Made by a program: the position numbers and the translations under genes | Source of the DNA: Diprion similis | Lineage: Eukaryota; Arthropoda; Insecta; Hymenoptera; Diprionidae | DNA: 64,000 nt | Direction of reading: 5' to 3' | NCBI RefSeq assembly: GCF_021155765.1 | Contig: NC_060118.1 | Location: forward strand, 7,998,001-8,062,000 | Shown: piece by piece, positions 37,901 through 50,800 of the stretch | Numbering within the stretch: position 1 is the first letter of the stretch | Layout: each line of letters begins with the position of its first letter | The notes under the pieces: generated by a model | The model's input: only the letters and a program-made list of their open reading frames with translations | What the model was told of the DNA's origin: nothing | Database searches by the model: none

Positions 37901-38450
37901 AATATCTTGCGAACCATGAAATTGAGAGATAAAAAATTTTTTTTAAATAAAACTTTCATGGTTCTAAGGTGGAAATACACACACTTGTGCTTTTCATTCG
38001 GTGGACGTTTACAAGATCGTTTTGAGGTTAACATTGCATTTTTAAACGGGTACCGTGTACATCACGTTTATTCACAGATTTGGACTTTACACGAGAAAGA
38101 AAAAAAAGAAGATTTTCATTTCACCTTGGATAACCAATTACTAATAGTTTTCGTCTAGCTATCTCAATATTGCATTAAAACAGTCTCAGGATCGGAAACA
38201 TTTGCACGAATTTTTTTTTTTTTTTTTTTTTTTTTACGATTTTCGGGACAAGAGTAACTTTCTTGAATTCCGCTAAAAAAAAGAGCAATTCGTCGTCGAA
38301 ATTTGAGCCCCTTTCGTTCGTTTGTTTATTCAATACAGGAAGAAAACGGGCGAGTTTGCTCGGTCGGTAAAGTTAGAAGTACTACACGACCTTAACAATA
38401 ATTACGAGGAAGAGAAAAAATGTAATTAGATGGTCGGCGAAGCAACGTGC

Positions 38451-38453
<3 letters not shown>

Positions 38454-38496
<43 letters not shown>
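38454..38496 (+). repeat. Poly-A run, 43 bases
   Basis: Longest homopolymer in the window. No retroposed coding sequence precedes it, so it is not evidence of a processed pseudogene. Confidence 0.9.
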
Positions 38497-38497
<1 letters not shown>

Positions 38498-38499
38498 AA

Positions 38500-40904
38500 C
38501 GAAATGTTGAGGAATAAAAATAGAAGAAAAGTTTGAAACTGGGGCGAAAAATAAAAAAAATAAAAATGTAAAACGAGAGAGACAGCGAGAGAGAGAGAGA
38601 GACAGAAACTTCCAATTTCTGCAGAAAAATTTCGAGGCATGCTATACAACTACGTTTTATATATATTCGTAAAAATATGCGCGATTATTATTATTATTGT
38701 TGTGCTGACATTATTTTTACGGTAATTCCTTTTTTCTTTTTTTTTTACAACGGTAACATTACGCTTACATTTCACGTCCTACCGACTAATGTGCAGGTAC
38801 ATTATATCCAGTTCCATTGTCTTTAACAAAGAAGTTAAAGCCGATATTCCAAGAAAAATTTGCGCATGTAAAATTTACAGACACAAGTTTGATGATTTTT
38901 GTCATTTATCGTATTGGTTTTTAATTAGTGCGCGAAGAAAATTTTCATAAAAATAGAAAAGGAAAAAACAATTTTTGAAATTTGTTATTCGATTGAAGGA
39001 AAAATCGATTTCGAGAATAAAAATTGCAAAGACTTGAAGCGATTTGACAGATAAATTTTTCAATAATTAAAGTCATTTAAAGAAAGTTTTTACTGATCGG
39101 TTTTTTAAAAAAAAATTGCATCTCATTCTTGCAGAATTTTTGCTATTTCTATCTTCTTTTTACATGTTGTGTGAAGTACTTTTACAGACACCTTTTCTAG
39201 GTTAGGTTGAAAATTGTACTTTTCATGCATGCAACCTGAAAAGACATTACGTAGCTCTGCTGGAGTTGGAATGAAAGGAAATAGAACTTCTTTTACGACG
39301 TGAAGAGTTTTTATGGTCACGTGTTTGATTATATTCGCAGTAACGGGTGTGAAGTGAAATTAAGTGAAATGAAGTGAAATGACGGGGTGAATACGGAAAT
39401 TTTTTAATAGTAATAAAATCGGAATTTGTGCAGCATTTATTTACACAAAATTAACGCTTTTGCCATTCAAATATTTTCCACAAGTTTCGAATCATCTCTA
39501 GAATTTTCTACACGGACTCAACAGTTACGAAGTTAAAAAGTACAAAGATCAGATGACGTTGAACATGCATGAATATTTTTTCTATTCTTTTTTATTTCTC
39601 AAGTTTTTCCTGCGAAATGAGAATAAAAATTTTATTTTTACCTAGAAACTCAAATGGCTTCAATTTTTCTGGTTTTTGACATTTTTTTTTCCCCGATCTC
39701 TTTCCTATTTCTCAACAAAGTTATTCAAGTAGGTAATTGAATTTTTTTTTTGCCTTTGTTTAAGGGGAAAAAATTATTATTTCAAAAATCTATCCGCACG
39801 GATTGAAACTTTCATGATATTTTTTTGTTTTTCAAGGTGAATTCAGGATTTTTCAAGCTGAAGCATGAACTTTTTTTTAACGGCTACTCTGATATAATAT
39901 ATATTTATTTATAAACCATTGCAGCCACGCGATCGTTTTTCCACGATACATTCAAACTCAGGATCAGTTGGGTTCATCGCTTGGGTTGTGTTTATACGGT
40001 CGGGTTAAACCTTCGTGGGTTACCATGAAAATAAATTTTCTCCACCCCAACACGCGACTGGTTGTACGTCATATAGGTAGAAGCTGCGAGTCGCGCAATC
40101 CTGAGTTTATCCTGCTTCTACATTATGTAGACAAATCGAAATTGTTTATTTCATATTAGCTGGCCAAAAACCGATGCGTTTCCATAATCTCATTATCAGA
40201 TATTCGCACACCGAGTATTTTTCGCATTATTGTCATCAGTTCAATAAATAAATAAATATAAATATGTATAGATTCATTAGAATTCAGTTTACAATGGCTG
40301 GTATTTTATTCCAGATTTATATTTTTTTTAATAAAAAATTGATTTATTAAAAAAAAAATTTCATCTGTCGCACAAGATTTTTTAGGAATTTACTTATGAA
40401 ACTAATTTTTGAAAAAAAAAACAAAAAAAAAAAAAAAACGCAAGAAAAAAAAAATGAAGAAGGAATCGCAATCCAGTGTGAATTTTATCATGTTCCTAAT
40501 AGCAAAATGTTTAAGATTAGAAATCTAAATTCAGTGTTTTGAAATTCACTTATCAATCGGAGAGAATTTTTCTCTCAACTTGACGCGGTTCGTTATTGCA
40601 GGTGCAAATAAAACGTGCGCAAACTCGGAAGCCTGGGGAGTAAAGTTATATCGAGAAATTCGTTATCCAAAGTCTATTGAATCAAGCCGATTGCGGATCG
40701 CGAAGTAAATCTAGCCTGAACAAAGAATCCCGGAGAATCGGAGATTCGCACTGTTTTTTTTTTTTTTTTTTGATTGTAGCGAAATTCTAAACCTTAGAAA
40801 TGTGCCGAAAATGATGAGCCGAGATTTTCCCGATACTTCTGTGCGAGGAAAAAATATTAGATAGATTTATCCTCTAATTTGAGTATTACGGTTTTTGATA
40901 ACGC
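38500..40904. other. Non-coding AT-rich DNA
   Basis: Contains the F3 end at 39800-39892 and several poly-T/poly-A runs. Short frames only, without recognisable domains. Confidence 0.5.
39800..39892 (-). mobile_element. F3 element, one end only
   Basis: GGATTGAAACTTTCATG, TTTTTCAAGGTGAATTC, AGGATTTTTCAAGCTGAAGC and the end AACGGCTACTCTGAT, whose complement ATCAGAGTAGCCGTT matches the 30423 start. Confidence 0.6.
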
Positions 40905-41430
40905 TGAATTTGAATCTGAAACCAAATTTTTTTCGAATTTGAAATGGTGAAGCCAATATTGACGGATGCGAGTTCGAAAAATATAATTTTATTTCGAGGA
41001 AAGTTAGTTTTATCAATTTTTTCACATCCCTGAATTTGAATCTGAAATCAGATTCCTAAAATTCAAAATGGTGGATTCAATATGGCGGATGCCCTATTCG
41101 AAGAATAGTTTCATTTCGAAAAAAGTTAGTTTCATTGAATTTTTCAGATCCCTGAATTTGAATCTGAAACTGAAATTCCTAAAATTAAAAATTTTGTATC
41201 CAATGTGGCAGATGCAAATTCGAAAAATAGTTTGATTTCAAGGAAAAGTTAGTTTCACTCACAATCAGTTTTTTAGATCCTTGAATTTGAATCTGAAATT
41301 ATATTTCTAAAAGTCAAAATGGATATCTGATGTTAGATTCAAATTCAACGATTTCAAAAACCACAAGAAACTCACTTTCCTGGCAATCAAACCATTTCTC
41401 GAATTTGCGTTCGCCATATTAGATCCGCCA
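40905..41430 (+). repeat. Tandem array, about 128-bp units, related to the 3.1-kb array
   Basis: Four units, each with CTGAATTTGAATCTGAAA, a variant of AATTCAAAATGGTGGATTC, then CGGATGC, TTCGAAAAATA and AAGTTAGTTTCA. It is the opposite strand of the CCATTTTGAATT core of the 3100-3895 array, so the two arrays are probably related. The last unit is degenerate and ends near ATCCGCCATTTTGAATTC at about 41420. Confidence 0.75.
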
Positions 41431-41942
41431 TTTTGAATTCATATTATTTGTTATACCGCAAAAGTGACACTGTGTTTCGATCAGCAGTCTGTTTGCGGCA
41501 TTTCAGGTTTTATCCAACGGCTAATCAGCTCATATTCAATTCGTCCATTCTCCCAGCTGCACTATGTATGATATACGAAACTGGATGTGTGCGATATGAA
41601 TATGTATATCTGCCTGATGTGATCCGTTTATTTGCCATCCGAGACCGCGATTAAACGGTTAGAGCTCCCGTTGTTTATCCACACAAATTGTGTTGTTCAT
41701 TTTCTTTCTCCTTCGAAAAAACTTACCCCATAGATATTACACACATAAATTTAATTATTAAGGGGTTTTTCTGTTCCAGATGCCTAAGTTTAAGGCATTT
41801 TTCTAAGCGAGATGAAAAAGAAATAAAAAATATTTTTACCATCCATTTTTTTTACAAGATCTTTATTAAGGTTTCAAAAATACAAAAAAAAAAATTCATA
41901 GATAAAAAATCAAAAATACAATAAGTTACAGGGTGATAAAGT

Positions 41943-41978
41943 GTCGGTGGGGGGGAGGGGGGGGGGGAGGGCGGGGGG
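41943..41978 (+). repeat. G-rich tract
   Basis: CGGTGGGGGGGAGGGG followed by GGGGGGGAGGGCGGGGGG; almost all G over 36 bases with A/C/T interruptions, a strong G-quadruplex pattern. Confidence 0.9.
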
Positions 41979-42518
41979 CACGTTTTTGATTCTTGTAGCG
42001 TTCCGAAACAAAAAATCCAAAGAAATTCTTTATTAGTAAATTTATTAGAATGGTCCGGAGCACGGAAAGAGAAAAAAAAAAAGTTTTTTCACAAAATGCC
42101 GTTCCAATTCCAAAAAAAAATCCAATCATATAAATTATTTCGTGCAAATTTTGTCAAAAATTCAAACTTTTTGCTGTCAATTTAAGTTCCATTGACAATG
42201 TTTTTTTTTTTTTTTTTTTTTTTTTTGTTTTCTTTTCGATTCCATTAAGCTGTTTCGTTAATCTCGTTGCAATTTTATCGATCGATGAAGAATATATAAT
42301 TTTCACGCTCACCTGAAATTCGTTGGTAAAAAAAGAGGAAGGAAAGAAGAGAAAAGCTCGGTCACGCTTTCGGGGGCGATTGAATTGGCGATAAAAGGCC
42401 GCGTGTCGGAATTACGGTTGGAATTGAAACTCGCTCGGCTATTCAGGAATTATGATAACGAACCGAATCGGCTTGAATATCGTTGAAAATCGGCCCCATC
42501 CCTCCGCTTTGATTTGTA

Positions 42519-42890
42519 CCGGGTATTCCACGCCAAATCGCCAGGGCTCTAATCCTCAACCTCTTGGATTTTGTCTTAAGATTTTTTTAACTCTTCGTTG
42601 CATCTCTAAGAATCATTGAAATTTTATACGATTGATTTTATTCGCGTGAATCTGTAGTACTTAAGATTTTCAAAAAATCAAACGTATTTTGAAAATATTT
42701 AAAAATTCTCAAAAATCTTACGTCAAGTATGAAAATTTTTTGAAAATCATCAAGTAAAACAGATTTATTGAAAAAATAATCGAAGAAATTTTGAGATCTT
42801 TTTAGAGCTGGAACGGCAATATAAAAAATCAAACTCAAAATCTAAGAGGTTGTGGGTCAGATCCTGATCGATTTGGCGTGGAATACACCA
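42519..42890. mobile_element. Complete F2-family MITE (about 372 bp)
   Basis: Left CCGGGTATTCCACGCCAAAT, CAACCTCTTGGATTTTG; right CAAAATCTAAGAGGTTGTGG, GATTTGGCGTGGAATACACC. Terminal inverted repeats with a short AT-rich interior and no coding capacity. Confidence 0.75.
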
Positions 42891-43217
42891 TGTCCATAAA
42901 TGATCCGATAAATTCGGAGTGCTTCAATTGGAGAATTTTATCACGTGCTCATTGAATTTTCAGATCCGGCAAGAAAAAAAACGTAAATAAATTTATTCCG
43001 AATTAAGTTGAACCAAATTTCGATTCTCTCTGGCAAGCTTAGTGATTTATTTGAAACGAATTTTTATGCCATCTGATCTATCTTTTAGAAATTGAAATAT
43101 TCGTTGAAAATAGACTTTCACATTACAATTTATTTTCGTACTGATTGTGAGTTTTATTTCATCATATTAAAATTTATTCATTATCTATTTGAACTTCGTT
43201 CGAAAGATCCTGAGAGA

Positions 43218-43239
43218 GGGGGGGGGGGGGGGGGGGGGG
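43218..43239 (+). repeat. Poly-G run, 22 bases
   Basis: Uninterrupted G run after GAGAGA. Confidence 0.95.
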
Positions 43240-43889
43240 ATTCATAGATCATATATAAATTAGATCCAAACTTTGTTTCTATTCATTCTTTCCACGCCGA
43301 TTGTTGAAATGAAATTCTAAGCGACGATGAATAAATTTTAAACTGATGAATAAAATTTTTGTTTGCCTGTACTTGTCAGACTGTATATATTATTCGTACA
43401 TTTTTGTTACTGTTTCGTATAATTGATTAAAATCTGTCTGTTTGAAAAGAAAATTTATTATTGTTATCATTATTATTATATTCTTTTTTTAAACTCCGAA
43501 TGAGAGATTGAAAAATATTTTACTCCGGAAATGAAATCTCTTGGAAAATATGTTTATTTGACAAACTTATGTCGATATGTTAATAATATACGATAATTTT
43601 TTTTCACCCAGGAATGAAACGTTTATCATTATTTTATTATCACTTAAACTTCTTTTGAATAATTATTCAAACGTTCATTTGAAGAGTTGTTTTTGTTTTG
43701 TTTTGTTGTATTCGACGTCGAATTTTTAAGAAATTAAAAATCCATTTCACACGATACTTAGATACTTGAAACAAAGAATTATGAAATATAAAAAAAGACA
43801 AAATTCAGTCGAATTTTCAAGTATTCAAAAATCTTTTTATACAACATTTAGATACTTGAAATATAAGAAAAGACAAAATGTAGAAACAT

Positions 43890-44105
43890 AAAGTGTTAAA
43901 AGCCATAGCTTTCGGTATCGTTAAAATTCCCTCAAAAATTCCCAAAAGTTTGTAGAAAACAAAAATTTACAAAGTTTGTTTATAAATCTAACTAAATATG
44001 ATGTGAAAATTATGATTATATTTTATTTTAATGGTTTGTCTTAAAAAAATATCCTCCCAAAAAAAAACTTTAAAAAAACACCCTTCACACCAGACGAACC
44101 CCTTA
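43890..44105 (+). mobile_element. Dispersed repeat F6, copy 1
   Basis: TTTACAAAGTTTGTTTATAA, AAATATGATGTGAAAATTAT, TTTTATTTTAATGGTTTGTC, then an A-rich run and CCTTCACACCAGACGAACCC. The same blocks recur at 47090-47245. Confidence 0.55.
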
Positions 44106-44974
44106 AGAAATCCGAGTAATTTTCCCGCGCAGGAGCAGCGTTATTACATATATCAGGAAATTGTGCAGCCTAGAAATAGCATGTAATTTCCGAGATAACA
44201 GACCTGTTAACCACCCCCGTATATGAATATCCGGGCATTTGCCTTTTCACCACCGGCGCCTTCGCGGCGGAATATAATTTTTAATCGCGTGACAAATTCC
44301 TGCCATCGAGTAAAATATTCACATAATATAACGTTATTACGATTTTACATCAAATTCTCGAGTTATTTTTTTTTTTTTTTTTCGTTTTTTTAAACATGTC
44401 GTTTCAACGGAGCTTTGCTGATGAATAATTAATCGAACGGACAGAATTATTATTGCTCGTGAATTTCATCCGGGGTTGAAATTTAAAATTCAGTTTAACA
44501 GTTCGAATTACATAAGCATACGTTGATTATATTTTTTTTTTTTTCTTTACTGGATCAAGCTTCCTTTTATCACGATCATTATAGATTGTACAATCGAGAA
44601 TCGGATTAACGCAACTGTAATAAATGTTGTTTTTTTTTTTTTTGATTTTTGGTTTTTCAATTTACCAAAATTAGAAACGAATTGTACTTACTTGTGCCTT
44701 TTTTTTATATCCTGAAACGGTTGGTACAAGTTTCTCAAATTTCGCACTTTTACCTACTGAATTTGTTTTTCAGAAAATTTTTGCTCAAAGGTAATTGAGA
44801 TAATTAATTTTATAACACCCGCGGGCGAAATTTAATAATACAATGAATGTCAACTTGATGCGTACGGAGAGAATCGATTCGGTTTCCCCATTAGTAAAAA
44901 AAAGTTTCTAAAGTTTCTTTTTCCTCTTTTTTCGCACGTATTTCGCATAATTTTAACTAAGTAGAAAAGAAATT

Positions 44975-45132
44975 TGATTTTTGACGTTTTAAAAAATTTG
45001 CAGCGACCTCTTAAAATTTTTTTTTTTGAGCTGTCCTTGGGAGTGGGCTCTTAAAACATCAAAAACTAACATTTTGTCACACGAGACTCGAAACAAAAAA
45101 AAAAAAATAGTCGGTTTTTTTACGCTACCCTA
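44975..45132 (-). mobile_element. Dispersed repeat F5, copy 3 (inverted)
   Basis: Reverse-complement copy: GAGTGGGCTCTTAAAACAT, CTAACATTTTGTCAC and the end TACGCTACCCTAA abutting TATATATATTA. Family member of 992-1145. A TA-rich flank at this end is shared with copy 1. Confidence 0.65.
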
Positions 45133-46099
45133 ATATATATATTATTAGATCTCAATTCGCGAATGTGTGTCTCTTCATTTTCAAAGGGCAACGTGAGTAG
45201 ATGCGATTATGAACTCGCTGGACAGTAATGTAATTGTTAAAGAGCAATTATAAACTTTTCCATTGTACCTATGATAATAATACAGGAACTCGATCTACAG
45301 TCTTTATCTTTGCGATGCGAGCTATGACACAGACATTTTGTGGTTACGCAGTTTGACCGGTAAATTCTGTAGCAAGTTTTGAGTGATTTTAGAATTATAG
45401 TATTAAACGAAAAAAAAATAAAATAATAATAATAATAAACGCGGAGAAAACTTTTTGAAAATGAAAAAATTCACTCTCCTAGAGAAATTATCTATAACCA
45501 TGTTTCTGGTTGAAAAGTTTTATTAGTTGTCTGAGAACAAATTATACTAGTAGCACTATTCAAATTAAAACATTCCGATTGGTTTTTCTTTTCTTTTTTT
45601 TTTTTTTACAATAGAAATTTTCTCTTGCTCGAATCGATAAATTTTTATTCACGGTGATGTTAATTTAATTTGAAGAAAACGTTATTGATCGTTTATTATT
45701 TTTTTCTAGTCACCTTAAGGATGAAATTTCTCAACGCAATTAAAATAAGAAAAGCGTTTCGTTCTTCTTTTCTTTTTTAATTCAAGAGAAATCGTGCAAA
45801 TTTTCACAAATTCTCTGAAAAGATCGTATCGGTAATCGAAAAATATATGTTAATTTTTCGAATATATGGATATATTCGTAGACTCGAAAAAAATTTTTAC
45901 TCAAATTCAATGAAATCTGTCAAAATCCAGCAAATTTTTACCTTGCCTTACTGTTGAATCGCAGGTTTTTTTCGTATTTCTTTGTTTCAGCAATAACTGT
46001 ACGCATTTCAATCATGCATTTGCTTTGTTGGAAAAATTGATAAAATAAATATATTTTATTATTTTTTAATCCTTTTTGATCTTTTTTTTAATTTTTTGA
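45133..46099. other. Non-coding AT-rich DNA
   Basis: Microsatellite AATAATAATAATAATAAA near 45420 and poly-T runs. No gene seen. Confidence 0.5.
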
Positions 46100-46375
46100 A
46101 ATGAAATAGAAAAAAAAATCCGTCTCATCTCGGACTCGGTTTTCGAAATATTTGACGAAGATACTACAGTTTTTGAAAATTATTTGATAATTTTGAAAAA
46201 GGTCCTTTTCAAAATCATTCTCAATATTCATAACTAACTATCCAGTTGAATGAAAAATCTGAAAAAACTAAGGTTACTGCTTCAGAGTTTGTAAATTTGC
46301 ATGAAAAAAATTTTGATAAAAATAAAAAATGGTGAGGATCAGACGTTGGTTGGATTCGCAAGGAATTCCGCCTAT
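46100..46375 (+). mobile_element. F2-family MITE right end
   Basis: TCGGACTCGGTTTTCGAAAT, CTGCTTCAGAGTTTG, AAATGGTGAGGATCAGACG, TTGGTTGGATTCG, GGAATTCCGCC. Parallels the fragment at 9230-9395. Confidence 0.5.
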
Positions 46376-47089
46376 AGTAGATCGCAGTCAACAAGTTACC
46401 CCGAGCTGGATATGGCGAAACCGTTTTTGTGGGCACATCTGCCGAGTTCGACCCTCCGACAGCGTCTGCATGACCTTTTGCCTCAAGGCGTGGCTTCCGG
46501 GGGTTGGGAATATAAGAATTTCGGTCCCTCAGAAGTCGTATTTCATCCTTGGAATCAGATCATCGAAGGACATGCGATTCATTTTTTGGGGATATTTTCC
46601 CTCCGGGATTTTTTTTCCCAACCCCTGTGTACGAAGAAAGTCTCGAATCGTGGAAGGACTGAAAGAGACGCGTTGCTATACGGAATACCGAGTCTGAATG
46701 AGCTCTCTATGAGCTTTTAAGTAATTACGCCAAATGGACACAGGCGAGACGTTTGCTCAGGGGGTAAAAGCGCGCGTTTTTACATCCCTGCTAAGTGCTT
46801 GCTTCGCGTATAATCTTGCGGCCTTCATCGAGCTAAAGTCAAGACGAGGCTTTATTATTCAATTCACCGGGTTTCTCTGTTTGAACAAGAAAGAAAGAAA
46901 TGACGATAAGAAGCAAGAAATATTGTTCAATCGACGGTTTTGTGATCCAAGAAACTTTGTCCTCGATTCTACTCGATGTGTGGAATAAAAATTTGTTTGA
47001 AGCACTGCATTATGGAAGAAAACTGATTAGCAGATTACTTTTGTTATCTTTTTGAAACTTAAGTTTCTATCGGGCGGTAAACAATAAGT

Positions 47090-47245
47090 TATATTCAATA
47101 TTTCGTCCGTAAAAAATTCACAAAGTTTCTTCAAATATTGACAAATATGATGTAAAAATTATCAGAAATTTTATTTCAACGATTTGTTCTAAAAAAAAAA
47201 AAAAAAAAAAAAAAAACGGTCTTCACGCTGGTCGACCACCTTAAA
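47090..47245 (+). mobile_element. Dispersed repeat F6, copy 2
   Basis: ATTCACAAAGTTTCTTCAAA, AAATATGATGTAAAAATTAT, TTTTATTTCAACGATTTGTT, an A run, then GGTCTTCACGCTGGTCGACC. Same block order as 43890-44105. Confidence 0.55.
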
Positions 47246-47420
47246 CTGTTATAAAAATCACATGCTTATTACTGGAACGTCGAATCCATTGGCCAGAAAT
47301 AAAATGGCTTGCCAAACCAGCATTTTAATGATTAATAAATCAAATCTAGCGAATATATTTTTTAAGAGTATTAAAAATATTTCAACACAAAGAAATATAC
47401 AGCAGTGAAGGTGAAATAAA

Positions 47421-47704
47421 ACGAAGTAGAACCTCGATTGTCAAAGAGCTATTACGCCCTCACCATATGCTGTGGTAATCGAAAAATTCATACGCTATGC
47501 ACTATTGAACTGAATGCACATTTTCCAGTCATTGGTATATCGGATATTAATTACCTGCAGTTCCACGTGAGAGGCATCATTGAATTAACTAATAAGAATT
47601 TGCGGTAGCTCGGATAACCAGAGTTACATATACAACTACGAGGCAAACTCGAATAATTGTAACCTCGGGTGAAGGAGGCTCGGATAATCGAGTCTTTACT
47701 GTAT
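47421..47704. mobile_element. Pogo/Tigger-like non-autonomous element
   Basis: Left end GAAGTAGAACCTCGATTGTC; right end on the minus strand TACAGTAAAGACTCGATTAT. The CAGTA-(N)-CTCGATTAT form resembles pogo/Tigger termini as I recall them, with a TA at the outer right edge. The interior holds more GGATAA(C/T)C-type motifs. It lies directly 3' of the UGT cluster. The class assignment is inference. Confidence 0.45.
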
Positions 47705-47879
47705 TGTAAAAAGTTTTTTCTTAAAAGTGTGTTGATATTTCGTCAACGTCATTCATTCACAGACTGTTTGAATTATACGTATGTTTGCTGATAAGATAAA
47801 CATGAGTTTCTTTGCTCGATTTGTTTTCGTCGAAATACTTTTCATGATACACTTAATTTCATGCTATTTGTGGAATGGA

Positions 47880-50800
47880 TTAATACAATTTTTCTTTTTT
47901 GCCAACTGACAGCTGATTACGGCTTAGGAAACAAACACTGTTAACCAATACCTTGTATAACAAAACTAGTATTATAATCACAGCTGTCCATATCGCGGTA
48001 GAAATAATAAAAATCAGGTCCATGTCCTGCCGCTGATACCAAGGATCGTCGGCGGTCGTCGAGTGGAGATGAGGAGCACCCTTGTGACGTATCACGTGTT
48101 CCGTCCACCAAACCGCGTTCTCCAACGAATCGTGCGGCTTGTCTTTTAGCAAGTCCCTCAATTCGAGCATCCGTTTCTTGTAGCTGGAAAGGATTCAGGT
48201 AACTGACATCCATACAACTGCCAGTGCAGTCACGTGACGAATTGTGGTGACTGAAAAGTGTTTTGTTTACCTACTATCGAGCACAATCGACTGAATTGCT
48301 TCTACCAGGTCCATCCTGTTGACGGTGAGGATTTCCAACTTCTTTCCAACACCAAGGGAAACCAGTTTATTCACGTGTGTGTCCTGATCGCTGTAAACAG
48401 GTAAACCGATCACGGGAGCGGCCTGAGAAATCGCCTCCTCTGTGCTTTGAAGTCCTCCTTGGTATATGAATACTTTCAGATTTGGATGCGCTGAAAAGAC
48501 GCAAATTTAAATTTTGAATACATGTTTCGGTCCCTGTTGATTTTTTATCGCCTTTTTTCTGATTTGCCATGTTATATGTGGTCACTTATCATCACAAATA
48601 GAATATCGGCTCGCAGTGAGTGTTTTTTGGGAACAATCGAGCTGAATAAAAATACTAACCATCTATCTGAATATATTACGTAATCAACGTTGTAGTTGTT
48701 CCTCGAAACTTCAGAGTCAAAATTTAGTCAGCAAATGAACACCAGACACGACGGCTGTGTTCAGTATCGTTCCGTTCCTCCATGTTTAAATTTGATGATT
48801 ATTGTACATCAAAAACAAGCGGAAATTTTCCGAATGGACACGGAATTGAAGAATGGGCCGTTGTGTGTTGAATAAGAATTCAGTCAAAGTAGTTCCAAAA
48901 AACCGAAAACTATGAAGCGAGTTGTACTTTGTTCAAAGCAATTAATCCTCAACAAAGCTTAGTAACAAAATACCCGTCTTTCGGATAACGAAGTCATCTT
49001 TCTTCTGGCTTTACTCAGATTTTAGATAGAATAACTGACAACAATCGTTGTTACAGTAACTACTACAAACCTGGACACGAATTTCTTCATTCCAATACCC
49101 AGGTTTTCAAGAAAGTATTTGCAACTTAACTGACACGCTAAACAACACAAATACTCGTGATGATTAGTGACTAGATGATCTAGGTAAAGCCAGTCGGCAT
49201 CTTAACCTTAATCGGTCACATCTCAGTAGAATCGCGTAACGGTCACGCTGACAATGAGTGAAATTGCCCCGAAACATAATATTTTGCTCCAACAATGAGA
49301 TCTAAAATTGCAAAACAAAATCTCGGTATTGTTTATAGATCCAAAATTGATTGTTTGAATGTTTTAAAACATCGGTAACGTTACGGAAAGTGTCAGAAAT
49401 GTCGAAAAAGGACTTTACTTCGCATGTAGAATGGCGCGAAGAGACTCATTTTCACGATTAAGGGACTCTTCGAGAAGTTTGAAAGGTGTTTGGCATGAAT
49501 TTCATCCCAAGTGACCGATTAGGGTTAAACTTATACGGATAAATGAGATCGGTAATGGGTTCCAGACTTGGATACCTAGAATGGACTGCTGTGGGGCCCA
49601 CTTCATGATTATCACGTTGTCCGGTCGGCCAGGAAGAGTATCACCTTCGAACTTCCAAATAACGGTGTAGGGTAGTAACGAAAATGCGGCTATAAACTCT
49701 TTTCGCAATTCGTTACTCATCATGATGCTTTTGACATTTGTTCCGAGGCTCATGTATATGAAGCCTTGCGTCGCGTCATTCAAAATCTTCCGAAGGTTCT
49801 AAGCTCGAAAAGATCGTTAGATTTCTTGATATCTCATCAGAATCATCAAACGGTTTTAAATATCTTGAAAACGATACCTTTGACAGCGGCTTGACTGTCT
49901 CTGAGATGTGAAATCCACCGATGTCTATTATTTTGGGAATATTCGGCCTGACAAATGAAATCGGTGCTTGCTGATTGACGAAAATCACACTAACATTTTT
50001 TTCGATATCAGCAACATCAGGAACATCGCTTCCAAAATATTCCCTAGCAATCGCCTGTTGCCTCGACAGATAATCCGTCCTGTAATAGTGTACAAATCTC
50101 CAAGCGTCCACGAAATTCTGTAGCCTTTCCCAAAGTGAAGATTTTCCAAACACTTTTATCTTGGAGTCCCAATGCGCTGGATGAGATGGCATTATGGGAT
50201 TACCAATTCCATATTGCAAATGAATCGGCAAACCGAAAGATGCTACACCTTTATAACAAATGACAGACGGTATCACACTAGGATCTACCACAAGACTTCG
50301 AGAATCGTTGTTCAATCGTTGCACGTATAGCGCTTACGACCTACTTCTGGAGTCTTGATGTAAGTTGTACTATCGTTGCCGCAGCATTCACTAGAACTGC
50401 CGTATCTACGATAATTTGAAGACAAGTAGCTGAACAAACGTAATGAAAATTACATACCCACAACTGGAACGCCAAGTCGTTCGGCGAGAGGTAAAATAGC
50501 CGGCCAATACAGCATCTCGATCATCAACAAGTCAAACTTCAGTCCACTGTTGGGTGAATACAATTGTTTTACTTCCGGAATACTGAGAACGTGTTCAGTC
50601 ATCGAATTGAACCTTGACATTACTCTCTGGACCAATTCAAGCCATGACTCCTTCTTTCGAATTGCTATCCAATCTATGTCCTTATTAAAACCATCGTAGA
50701 GAAAATGTATATCTATTTCCGTGTAGTTCTTCAGGCCTGGATCTTTGATCGGGTCCGTAGTGATGACAACGAGTTCATGACCTCGCTCCCTCAGCGCCAG

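Noticed and set aside
38454..38496. Poly-A tail of a retroposed gene
   Set aside because: No coding or LINE-like sequence precedes it and no target duplication is seen; homopolymers of this kind are common in the window.
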